The translations under genes were made by a program, and so were the position numbers. The notes under the pieces were generated by a model. The model made no database searches. It saw only the letters and a list, made by a program, of their open reading frames with translations, and was not told the origin of the DNA. This document shows positions 16,915 to 24,971 of a DNA stretch of 64,000 bases, piece after piece (positions within the stretch are counted from its first letter, which is position 1; the number at the start of each line of letters is the position of its first letter). This stretch comes from Candidatus Omnitrophota bacterium (GTDB lineage: Bacteria > Omnitrophota > Omnitrophia > Omnitrophales > Aquincolibacteriaceae), in contig CAIJHQ010000017.1 of assembly GCA_903820505.1 (NCBI GenBank), forward strand, positions 124,001 through 188,000, in the 5' to 3' direction.

Positions 16915-17922
16915 ATGGTTTCTTACAAACAGCTTGGTTTTGTCAACACGCGCGAAATGTTCGCGAAGGCTTTTAAGGGCGGTTACGCGGTCCCGGCCTA
17001 TAATTTCAATAACATGGAACAGATTCAGGCCATCATCGTCGCCTGCGTAGAGACACAATCGCCCGTGATCCTGCAGGTCTCAAGCGGCGCGCGCAAATAT
17101 GCCAACCAGATCCTTCTTCAGTACATGGGGCAAGGGGCGATCGAGATGATGAAGGCGCATGCCAAGGATAAAGGGCTCAAGCCTGTCCCGGTCGCGCTCC
17201 ATTTGGATCACGGCGACTCTTTTGAGCTCGCGAAATCGTGCATTGAGTCCGGTTTTTCGTCCGTAATGATCGACGGGTCTCATTTGACGTTCGAAAAGAA
17301 CATTGAACTGACCAAACAGGTCGTGGCGTTCGCGCACCAGAACGACGTTACGGTGGAAGGGGAACTCGGCGTGCTCGCCGGGATCGAGGATGAAGTTCAT
17401 GCCGAGCATTCAACCTATACTGATCCCCAGGATGTCGTCAAGTTCGTGAAGGAAACGGGCGTGGATTCGCTTGCGATCTCGATTGGGACCTCGCATGGCG
17501 CGAATAAATTCAAGCCGGCCCAGTGCACTCGGAACGCGGAAGGCGTTTTGATCCCGCCGCCGCTCCGTTTTGATATTTTGTCCGAGATCGAAAAAAAGGT
17601 CCCTGGATTTCCGATCGTGTTGCACGGCGCCTCCTCAGTGCCCGCCGACGCGGTCAAGATCATCAATGAGAACGGCGGGGCCCTCAAGGATTCCATCGGG
17701 ATCCCGGAGGATCAGCTCCGGCAGGCCGCGAAGTCCGCGGTTTGCAAGATCAATATTGATTCCGACGGCCGGTTGTGGATGACGGCGGCGATCCGTAAGA
17801 CGTTCAAGGAAAAACCTGCGGAATTCGATCCCCGAAAATATCTCGGGCCCGCGCGGGATGCCCTGGTCACGATGTACAAACACAAGAACGAGCATGTACT
17901 CGGTTCGGCCGGGAAGGCGTAA
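16915..17922 (+). CDS. fba: Class II fructose-bisphosphate aldolase
   Basis: A 335-residue zinc-dependent aldolase. The motifs run in order: AVPAYNFNNMEQ, then ALHLDHGDSFE (catalytic Asp and zinc His), SVMIDGSHL, GELGVLAGIEDEV, LAISIGTSHG (zinc His) and IVLHGASSV (zinc His). KINIDSDGRLWMTAAIR contacts phosphate. It converts fructose-1,6-bisphosphate into glyceraldehyde-3-phosphate and DHAP in the cytoplasm, or the reverse in gluconeogenesis. A tagatose-type role cannot be excluded from motifs alone. It lies 48 bp behind rubrerythrin. Confidence 0.93.
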   Translation: MVSYKQLGFVNTREMFAKAFKGGYAVPAYNFNNMEQIQAIIVACVETQSPVILQVSSGARKYANQILLQYMGQGAIEMMKAHAKDKGLKPVPVALHLDHGDSFELAKSCIESGFSSVMIDGSHLTFEKNIELTKQVVAFAHQNDVTVEGELGVLAGIEDEVHAEHSTYTDPQDVVKFVKETGVDSLAISIGTSHGANKFKPAQCTRNAEGVLIPPPLRFDILSEIEKKVPGFPIVLHGASSVPADAVKIINENGGALKDSIGIPEDQLRQAAKSAVCKINIDSDGRLWMTAAIRKTFKEKPAEFDPRKYLGPARDALVTMYKHKNEHVLGSAGKA

Positions 17923-17975
17923 AAGAATTTAAGAACGATCGAGTGGCTGATTTAAAACTACAAAGGAGATGACCC

Positions 17976-18290
17976 GTGAAAAAGATCTTTTCTGCCGTAC
18001 TGGTGCTGCTGGTATTGGTGTCGTTACCGGTCTTTGCCGAAGAAATGCAAAAGAAGGACATGCCCGGGATGTGCTGCAAAGGGATGGGCGGGAAGGCCAA
18101 CCTGATCGCAACCGATGATGGGGGCGTTATTCTGCTCGTCGGGAACAAACTCAGCAAATACGATGCGGACCTGAACCTCGTGAAGGAAGTTGAGATCGCG
18201 ATGCCCATGGGGGGAAAGAATTGTCCCATGATGAAGGCGATGGGCAAGGGCGAAACTTCCGAGGCGGAAGCGGGAAAAAAACCCGTTTGA
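17976..18290 (+). CDS. Small exported Met/Cys-rich protein, function unknown
   Basis: 104 residues from GTG 17976 with AAAGGAG at 17962-17968. A signal peptide (KKIFSAVLVLLVLVSLPVFAEE) is followed by a motif DMPGMCCKGMGGK and a second NCPMMKAMGKG near the C-terminus. The paired Cys and clustered Met residues look like a soft-metal (for example copper) binding site, but this is only a suggestion. Central segment NLIATDDGGVILLVGNKLSKYD resembles one blade of a repeat. No family is recognised. A terminator follows at 18321-18348. Confidence 0.7.
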   Translation: MKKIFSAVLVLLVLVSLPVFAEEMQKKDMPGMCCKGMGGKANLIATDDGGVILLVGNKLSKYDADLNLVKEVEIAMPMGGKNCPMMKAMGKGETSEAEAGKKPV

Positions 18291-18320
18291 TCTTAGCCTG
18301 CGGGAGATCTTGAAAAAAAA

Positions 18321-18348
18321 GGCCAGGTCGGTCGGATCTGGCCTTTTT
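18321..18348 (+). terminator. Rho-independent terminator
   Basis: GGCCAG (18321-18326) pairs with CTGGCC (18338-18343), followed by five T. It ends the small exported Met/Cys-rich gene. Confidence 0.8.
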
Positions 18349-18408
18349 GTCTTGGCGTCGGTACTTTTTTAGGAGTCTTAATAGCAAGCCACAGATCGGA
18401 GCTACAAA

Positions 18409-19644
18409 ATGAGAAAAAAACTGAGCGTTTTGATCGTAGGATTTTTGATCTGGAACCAGGCGATGGGCTACGGGGCGTTGTCCATGCGGGATCTGCGCCT
18501 TCCGAAGGATTTTTTTCCGGAATCGCCTTCCGCCACCATCGATTCCGTTAAGGAGAATCCCGAGTTCCCGGGTTTCCTGACGTTTACGGTCACGGCGCCT
18601 CACGGCAGTTACACGGTCCAGGGCCTCGAGGATCTCCGGCAGTGCCTTCATGAGATCGAAGTGGTCGAGAAATTGGATGCCGAAAAAAGTACAAGCGGCA
18701 GTGTCGCCACCGGGGCGGCGGATTCTCTCAAGGACACCGGGCGCGGGTTGAAAAATCTGGTCGTCCATCCCGTGGATTCCACTAAAGGGATCGGGAAGGG
18801 CGTCGGGAAGTTGGGCGGCAAGATCGGGGGCGTTTTCCGGAAGAAGGAAGAAGGGGAAAAGACCACCATGGGCGAGTCCCTTATGGGATCGACGAAGCGA
18901 AAGCTTGCCAAACAGCTTGGCGTGGACGTTTACAGCCGCAATCCGTACCTCCAGGAACGGCTCGAAAAGATCGCGAAAGCGCAGATGGGCGGTCGCGGGG
19001 CGGTGATGGTCGTTCAGCTTTTCATACCGGTCGGATTGATCGCCTCGGCGGTGCTCACGGTCAGCGGGCTCAATAGCGCCGCCGATGAGCTTGTGAATGA
19101 TAATGATAAGGGCGATCTTTTCAAGCTGAACGAGAAAGCTTTAATCAAGGCGGGCTTTACTCAGGAGAAAGTGACCCAGTTCCTGAACCATCCGTACTAC
19201 ACGCCGCGTGAACTGACATACCTGCGGTTCTACTTCGAGAAATTCCAGGGCATTCCGGGGTTCCGGACGCTTATGGACGCTGCGATCGCGGTCGCTCCGG
19301 GTGTTCCTGCGGAAAAACTCCTTCATGAATTGCAGATCGCGGCGGACTCTATGGCGACGCCGCCCGAAGTGACGGGGATCCAGCTGACCGGGGAAGGGGT
19401 CGTTCTGGAAAGGGCGAGTACGGCTGTGTTGATCACCGGCTACGATTATCTGGATGCTTCGGGGTTCGGGAAGAAGACCGCGGACCAGGCGTTCGCGCTT
19501 AAACTGAAGCTCGGAAAAAAAGCTCTGGAAATCTGGAGCGCCGGCAGCATGACGACCGGTTTTACCATGGTACTCATGACCAAAGGCATTCAATCCAGGC
19601 GGATGTGTTTTTTCGGGAAGGCCGCGCTTGCCGAGCAGCCCTGA
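18409..19644 (+). CDS. Exported protein of unknown function with glycine-zipper-like segment
   Basis: 411 residues. A signal peptide (RKKLSVLIVGFLIWNQAMGYG) is followed by a beta-rich part (FTVTAPHGSYTVQGL). Next comes a glycine/lysine repeat around residues 125-150 (VVHPVDSTKGIGKGVGK, LGGKIGG) resembling a glycine zipper. A hydrophobic segment lies near 200 (VVQLFIPVGLIASAVLTV), and a helical C-terminal domain follows. No family is recognised. The zipper plus the single hydrophobic segment suggests an envelope-associated protein. Terminators or promoters bracket it, so it is probably monocistronic. The 215-bp gap after it holds no gene that I can see. Confidence 0.7.
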   Translation: MRKKLSVLIVGFLIWNQAMGYGALSMRDLRLPKDFFPESPSATIDSVKENPEFPGFLTFTVTAPHGSYTVQGLEDLRQCLHEIEVVEKLDAEKSTSGSVATGAADSLKDTGRGLKNLVVHPVDSTKGIGKGVGKLGGKIGGVFRKKEEGEKTTMGESLMGSTKRKLAKQLGVDVYSRNPYLQERLEKIAKAQMGGRGAVMVVQLFIPVGLIASAVLTVSGLNSAADELVNDNDKGDLFKLNEKALIKAGFTQEKVTQFLNHPYYTPRELTYLRFYFEKFQGIPGFRTLMDAAIAVAPGVPAEKLLHELQIAADSMATPPEVTGIQLTGEGVVLERASTAVLITGYDYLDASGFGKKTADQAFALKLKLGKKALEIWSAGSMTTGFTMVLMTKGIQSRRMCFFGKAALAEQP

Positions 19645-19824
19645 TTTTCATAAACTTGAGAAGTGATGGAGAAATCAGCACTTGCCTTCTTGAATTAGAA
19701 GTAAGGGCTGGACAGCCCCGATTACCCTTTCAAGGATCGGACGAGGATCTAAGCAGCTCTGGTCACCTGTAAAAAAACGAAAGAAGGCCCTGGCAGCGCT
19801 CATTCCCAATTTTAACGGCGATTG

Positions 19825-19833
19825 TGCTATAGT
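19825..19833 (+). promoter_or_regulatory. Extended -10 promoter of the flavodoxin-fold oxidoreductase
   Basis: TGC TATAGT, an extended -10 element 26 bp before the ATG at 19860. No convincing -35 hexamer lies at 16-18 bp, which is normal for extended -10 promoters. Confidence 0.45.
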
Positions 19834-19859
19834 AGGACGGTTAGTGAAGGAGATTTTCA

Positions 19860-20444
19860 ATGCATTATCTGATCGTTTATTCCCATCCGAACCCGGCGAG
19901 CTTTAATCATGCTATCCGCGAGACGGTGCTTAAATCCTTGAAACAAAAGGACCGGGCCGTCCGCATTCGCGATCTCTATGCCCTGCATTTTGATCCGGTC
20001 CTCCAGGGCACGGAGCTTGAAGGGCTCCAGCAGGGACGGGTGGCTCGCGATACCGAGATCGAGCAGGAACATGTCCGTTGGGCGGACGTGTTCGTCTTTA
20101 TTTATCCTATTTGGTGGGCAGGAATGCCGGCCATTTTGCGGGGCTATATCGATCGCGTCTTCAGCAAGGGTTTCGCTTACGATTATGGTGCGGACGGGAT
20201 CAAGGGACTTTTGGGCGGCAAAAAGGTCCAGATCATCAACACGATGGGCGCGCCGCTTGCTGCGTATGAAACGGCGGGGATCTTTAAGAGCATCGAGCAA
20301 TTGACGGATCAGGAGATGTTCCGGTTTTGCGGCATGGAAGTGATCGGTCATCAGTATTTCGGTTCCGTGCCCACCGTGACACAGGGGGAACGCGCGAAAA
20401 TGCTCGAGGAAGTCGCCCGCATGGCGGACTCGCTTCCGGCCTGA
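19860..20444 (+). CDS. NAD(P)H-dependent oxidoreductase, flavodoxin fold (NQO1/KefF-like)
   Basis: 194 residues of the Flavodoxin_2 family. YLIVYSHPNPASFNHAI is the phosphate-binding loop for FMN/FAD. WADVFVFIYPIWWAGMPAILRGYIDRVF is the family signature, and LLGGKKVQIINTMGAP follows as the next strand. The enzyme uses NAD(P)H to reduce quinones or similar acceptors in the cytoplasm. A clear GAAGGAG site precedes the ATG. It may guard against quinone or electrophile stress; no partner Kef channel is seen nearby. Confidence 0.87.
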   Translation: MHYLIVYSHPNPASFNHAIRETVLKSLKQKDRAVRIRDLYALHFDPVLQGTELEGLQQGRVARDTEIEQEHVRWADVFVFIYPIWWAGMPAILRGYIDRVFSKGFAYDYGADGIKGLLGGKKVQIINTMGAPLAAYETAGIFKSIEQLTDQEMFRFCGMEVIGHQYFGSVPTVTQGERAKMLEEVARMADSLPA

Positions 20445-20457
20445 AAGAAAATATCGA

Positions 20458-22251
20458 ATGGACCCTGCCATGTTCGCCGGTTCTTTTAAGATCGCCGAAA
20501 AAAAAGTTTTCATCCGTTTGCGGGACCGCATCTGCGATTCTCCCGAAGACCTTTTACGCAGCGATCTCTGCTATGAAATCATCCAGCGGGCCGTTGCCTC
20601 GCTCCAACGCCGCAATTCCATTTTGCTCAAGGTGTTCGGGTCTCAAGAGGTCAATGAGGTCCGGGTCCGTCTCCTGATCCAAACGCTGGAGTTCCTCGAA
20701 AAAATGCCGGTGGATCTTGTCGGCCGGGTCGTCCAGGGGTCGGACGAATTCCTCAAGGACAGGAACCTTCTCAACGAATTCGTCGAATACCTCTACAATT
20801 TTTGGCGGAGTTTCGACCGTTTTATCATTTGCGATTCCGAGGGAGACCGGCTGGACAAGCGCCCCTTCCGAACGTTCAACGACACGATCGAAGGCCTGAC
20901 CGGGCTCGTCCGCATGACCTATCGTGAGATCCAGGAGAACATTACCGGCACGCATCCGCGGATCTACCGGCAGATCGCGGCCGGCGCGGAAATGGCGGTC
21001 ATCGCCTTGCCGCAGAACATACCGTATGCGGCGGACCTTTATAAAAAACTGAACGCGCTCCCGGTGATCCGGCAGATCCTTTTCTATCCGCCGCTCGTGC
21101 TGAACCAGCTCAACAATAAGCGCGAAGGAAAATTCGAGAGGATCTCCGAGAATCCCTTGGGATGGTTCGACTTCGATCGTGAAGAATGGCTTTGCTATCC
21201 CGTCAAAGCCGGGGATCTTTTGATCCACGTGTATTTCAGCGAGAAATTTTTTGAGATGGGATTGTCGATGGCGAACCTGTTCGAACTGGCGGGCGATGAG
21301 GACTTGAAACGGAAACCCGACGCGGTCTATCTCTACGGTGTTCCGAACGAGGCCTTCAAAGCGAAAGATATTTTTCCGACCGTCTTCTTCGATGATGCGG
21401 AACAGGACATGCTGGTCGGGGCCGTGCCGGCGCGGGACGAGTTCGGCTATTTCGGATATCTAAAAAAAATGATCCTGACGCTCCACAACATCAAGAAGAT
21501 CAAGACCGGCCGGATGCCTTTTCACGGCGCCTTCATGAAGCTTTATCTGAAAGGCGGGAAACCGGCGACGCTTTTACTGATCGGGGACACGGGGGCCGGC
21601 AAATCCGAAACGCTCGAGGCCATGCGCGGTTTCGGCGCGGAGCTGATCCAGGACGTCATCGTGATCGCGGACGATATGGGCTCGCTGGAACTCAAACCGG
21701 ACGGGTCCGTGGTCGGCTACGGGACGGAGACCGGCGCTTTCCTCCGTCTTGATGACCTGAAACCCGGCTATGCGTTGGGGCAGATCGACCGCGCGATCAT
21801 TATGAGCCCTTCGCAGACGAACGCGCGCATTGCCCTTCCGATCACGACCTTTGAGAACGTTGTCCGGGGGCACCGCGTCGACTTTGTCCTTTATGCCAAT
21901 AATTACGAAGACATTGATGAAGACCATCCCGTCATCGAACAATTCGGAACGCCGGACGAGGCGCTCAAGGTTTTCCGCGACGGCGCCGTGATGAGCAAAG
22001 GGACGACGAAGACGACCGGATTGGTCCACACCTATTTTTCAAACGTGTTTGGCCCGCTCCAATACAAGACCGAGCACGACACCCTCGCAAAAAAGTTCTT
22101 TGGGGCTTTTTTCCAGCAAGGTATATTTGTGGGGCAGATGCGCACGCGCCTCGGCGTTCCCGGCTGGGAAAAGAAGGGGCCGGAGGTGTCCGCGCAGGCT
22201 CTGCTGGAACTTATCAAACAGGATACGCGTATTGAAAGTGGTGGTCACTGA
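20458..22251 (+). CDS. HprK/PEP-carboxykinase-fold P-loop kinase, large divergent form
   Basis: 597 residues. The C-terminal half has a Walker A of HprK/PEPCK type, LLLIGDTGAGKSETLEAM near residue 375 (HPr kinases use GxSGxGKSE), then VIVIADDMGSLEL (Walker B-like acidic pair). RAIIMSPSQTNARIALPITTFENVVRGHRVDF comes next, with FRDGAVMSKGTTKTTGL near 510. The N-terminal half (about 1-330) has no family that I recognise. It might be an ATP-dependent PEP carboxykinase relative or a protein kinase. The TGATG overlap with the GH57 gene implies coupled translation and a role in glycan or carbon control. Confidence 0.65.
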   Translation: MDPAMFAGSFKIAEKKVFIRLRDRICDSPEDLLRSDLCYEIIQRAVASLQRRNSILLKVFGSQEVNEVRVRLLIQTLEFLEKMPVDLVGRVVQGSDEFLKDRNLLNEFVEYLYNFWRSFDRFIICDSEGDRLDKRPFRTFNDTIEGLTGLVRMTYREIQENITGTHPRIYRQIAAGAEMAVIALPQNIPYAADLYKKLNALPVIRQILFYPPLVLNQLNNKREGKFERISENPLGWFDFDREEWLCYPVKAGDLLIHVYFSEKFFEMGLSMANLFELAGDEDLKRKPDAVYLYGVPNEAFKAKDIFPTVFFDDAEQDMLVGAVPARDEFGYFGYLKKMILTLHNIKKIKTGRMPFHGAFMKLYLKGGKPATLLLIGDTGAGKSETLEAMRGFGAELIQDVIVIADDMGSLELKPDGSVVGYGTETGAFLRLDDLKPGYALGQIDRAIIMSPSQTNARIALPITTFENVVRGHRVDFVLYANNYEDIDEDHPVIEQFGTPDEALKVFRDGAVMSKGTTKTTGLVHTYFSNVFGPLQYKTEHDTLAKKFFGAFFQQGIFVGQMRTRLGVPGWEKKGPEVSAQALLELIKQDTRIESGGH

Positions 22252-24755
22252 TGGGGAAACCGGTTTGTATCTGTCTTCACGGGCACTTTTATCAGCCGCC
22301 GCGTGAGAATCCCTGGATCGAGGAGATCGAGCAGCAGGACAGCGCCGCTCCTTTCCACGACTGGAACGAGCGCATTCATTTCGAATGCTATCATCCGAAT
22401 TCCCGCGCCCGGGCGCTTGACGGGAAGGGCAGGATCGCCGATATCGTCAATAATTTCGAAAGAACGAGTTTCAATTTCGGACCGACGCTGCTTTCCTGGC
22501 TTCAATCAAAACATCCCGACACCTACCAGAGCATCCTGGACGCGGACCGTCTGAGCCGCGAGACCCATCACGGGCACGGGAACGCGATCGCCCAGGTTTA
22601 CAATCACATGATCATGCCGCTCGCGAATTTGCGGGACAAACGGACGCAGGTGCGGTGGGGGATCGAGGATTTTCGCCACCGGTTCGGACGCTACCCGGAA
22701 AGCGTCTGGCTTCCGGAGACGGCCGTCAATGAAGAAACGCTGGAAGTCCTGGTCGCCGAAAAAGTTCAGTTCATTATCCTGTCCCCGTATCAGGCCCGTG
22801 CCGTGAGGTCCCTTGAAGGCGGGGCGTGGGAAGAGGTTCTTGGGGGCCGCATCGATCCGCGCGAACCCTACCGCTATTTCCTCAAGAACAATCCCTCGCT
22901 TTATATCGATATCTTTTTTTACGACGGACCGATCTCGCGCGCGGTCGGGTTCGAGGGCATTCTTTTTGACGCGAAACATTTTATGGAACGGCTTGAGGGC
23001 GCGATTGTGGATTGGGGGGACAGGCCCCAGCTGATCCATATCGCGACGGACGGAGAGACCTACGGGCATCACAAGGCCTTCGGCGACCGCGTTCTTGCCT
23101 ATCTGACTTACATGGAGATCCCGCGGCGCGGTTACCGGCTGGTCAATTACGGTGAATTTCTCGAGGAGAATCCGCCGCACCGCGAGGTCCGGCTGATCGA
23201 AGGCGAGAACGATGAAGGGACTGCCTGGAGCTGTGCCCACGGGGTAACCCGGTGGAAGGACCATTGCGGCTGCCGCGGGGACGGGCCCGCGAACTGGACC
23301 CAGCATTGGCGGAAGCCTTTGCGTTGGGCTCTCGATTGGCTGCGTGACGAGCTGGCGCAGCTTTATGAAAAAGAAGGCGCCAAATACCTAAAGGATGTTT
23401 GGGTCGCCCGCGACGACTACATTCACGTCATTCTGGACCGCAGCGCGGCGAGCATTAATGATTTTTTTCATCGTCAGGCGCTTCGGGAACTTTCCAAACA
23501 GGAGATCACGACCTGTCTCAAGCTCCTCGAGATCCAGCGCTGCCTCATGCTTATGTACACGAGCTGCGGATGGTTCTTCTCCGAACTCTCGGGGATCGAG
23601 ACCGTGCAGATCCTGCAATACGCGGCGCGGGCGATCCATCTGGTGAAGGAAGTGAGCGGCATGAATTTCGAGCCGGCCTTCCTGGAGCACCTTGCCCTGG
23701 CGAAAAGCAACATCGAACATTTCCGGGACGGTCAGGGGATCTATGAACGGTTCGTGAAGCCGGCCATGGCCACGCTCCACCACGTCGTGAGTTATTATGC
23801 CATCGGTTCGATCTTCGATCATTTTTACGCTACGGACCCCAAGACCGACGTGATCAAGATCTTCAACTCGGACCTTCACGTGCTGCACCAGCGTAAGGAA
23901 TTTTTCGGCACCGTGACCATGAATTTCGGGCGGGTGCGCGTGGTCTCCCAGGAGCTTTTGGAGGAACAGGACCTTGTTTTTGTGGTGATCCAGATCGGGT
24001 TTTATGATTTCCGCTGTTCGGTAAAACCTTTCACGTCCGAAGAGGAATTCGATTCGATCGAGAAAACCCTTTTTGAGGCGCTGTACCAGCTTCCGATCCT
24101 GGACCTTTCCAAGAAGATCGACGGTTCCTTTGGGGAAGCTTATTACGCCCTTAAAGACCTCCGCCTCGGGGACCGCGCCAAGATCATCAGTATCCTGACC
24201 CATGAGACGATCACGAAAGTAAGTAATTTTTACGAGAATATCTATGAAGAGAACCTCCGCATGAATGAGATCTACCGCTCGATCAATGTGCCGATCCCGA
24301 TCGAGTTCCGTTATGCTGCCGAACACACCTTAAGCAAGCGGATGATGGAAGCGGTCCGGGAGTGGGGGGAGAAGGGTTTTTCGAGCAAACGCACACTTTC
24401 TATTTTCCGCATCATGGACTCCGCCCGGGCGTTGGACGTTCAAATCCATAAAGAGCCTCTGGCCCGTTATTTGAGCGGTGAGCTGACTAACGGGGTCAGG
24501 GATTTCATCGCGCGCCTGGATCCCGAGGCGCTCCAAAAATTGCTCGCCATCGTGCGGCTCGCGAAAAAGATCGAGGTCTTTCTGGATAAACGCGAAAGCC
24601 AGGACGACCTTTTTGCCCTTTTCAGGACCTGGAAAGGTAACCCGCAAGCCATCCCCCAAGTGGTCCGTGAGCAGGAAGGACTGCTCTTCCAACTGATGGG
24701 AGAGTTGGACCTTTCTACCGACCGCATCAAGAAGCTTCTCGGGTCTCCCGGTTGA
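22251..24755 (+). CDS. GH57 family glycoside hydrolase with DUF3536 domain
   Basis: 834 residues. The N-terminus CLHGHFYQPPRENPW is typical of GH57. GRYPESVWLPETAV is a family strand, and ATDGETYGHHKAFGDR near residue 263 is a conserved active-site segment. AWSCAHGVTRWKDHCGC follows, and the rest (about 390-834) is the alpha-helical DUF3536 domain. GH57 enzymes cleave or transfer alpha-glucans (amylase, 4-alpha-glucanotransferase, branching). There is no signal peptide, so it is cytoplasmic and probably acts on glycogen made with GlgB. It is translationally coupled to the kinase-like gene. The 216-bp gap behind it contains no gene that I can see. Confidence 0.88.
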   Translation: MGKPVCICLHGHFYQPPRENPWIEEIEQQDSAAPFHDWNERIHFECYHPNSRARALDGKGRIADIVNNFERTSFNFGPTLLSWLQSKHPDTYQSILDADRLSRETHHGHGNAIAQVYNHMIMPLANLRDKRTQVRWGIEDFRHRFGRYPESVWLPETAVNEETLEVLVAEKVQFIILSPYQARAVRSLEGGAWEEVLGGRIDPREPYRYFLKNNPSLYIDIFFYDGPISRAVGFEGILFDAKHFMERLEGAIVDWGDRPQLIHIATDGETYGHHKAFGDRVLAYLTYMEIPRRGYRLVNYGEFLEENPPHREVRLIEGENDEGTAWSCAHGVTRWKDHCGCRGDGPANWTQHWRKPLRWALDWLRDELAQLYEKEGAKYLKDVWVARDDYIHVILDRSAASINDFFHRQALRELSKQEITTCLKLLEIQRCLMLMYTSCGWFFSELSGIETVQILQYAARAIHLVKEVSGMNFEPAFLEHLALAKSNIEHFRDGQGIYERFVKPAMATLHHVVSYYAIGSIFDHFYATDPKTDVIKIFNSDLHVLHQRKEFFGTVTMNFGRVRVVSQELLEEQDLVFVVIQIGFYDFRCSVKPFTSEEEFDSIEKTLFEALYQLPILDLSKKIDGSFGEAYYALKDLRLGDRAKIISILTHETITKVSNFYENIYEENLRMNEIYRSINVPIPIEFRYAAEHTLSKRMMEAVREWGEKGFSSKRTLSIFRIMDSARALDVQIHKEPLARYLSGELTNGVRDFIARLDPEALQKLLAIVRLAKKIEVFLDKRESQDDLFALFRTWKGNPQAIPQVVREQEGLLFQLMGELDLSTDRIKKLLGSPG

Positions 24756-24971
24756 CCTGACCGGCAAGGGTTTCGCCCCGGGAACACTCCATGGGTGTAG
24801 AGAGGATATCCGGGCGTATTTTCTCCCTGAAACCAGAGAGAAATTCCTTGCCTGGACGGCGTTCCACGAATAAGATAGCCCCCGTTTGCATGCCTCATAG
24901 CGGAGGAGTTTTTAAGTTCTGCTCCGACGATTCGACCTCATATAAAGAACAATCAGAAAGGGAATAAATTC

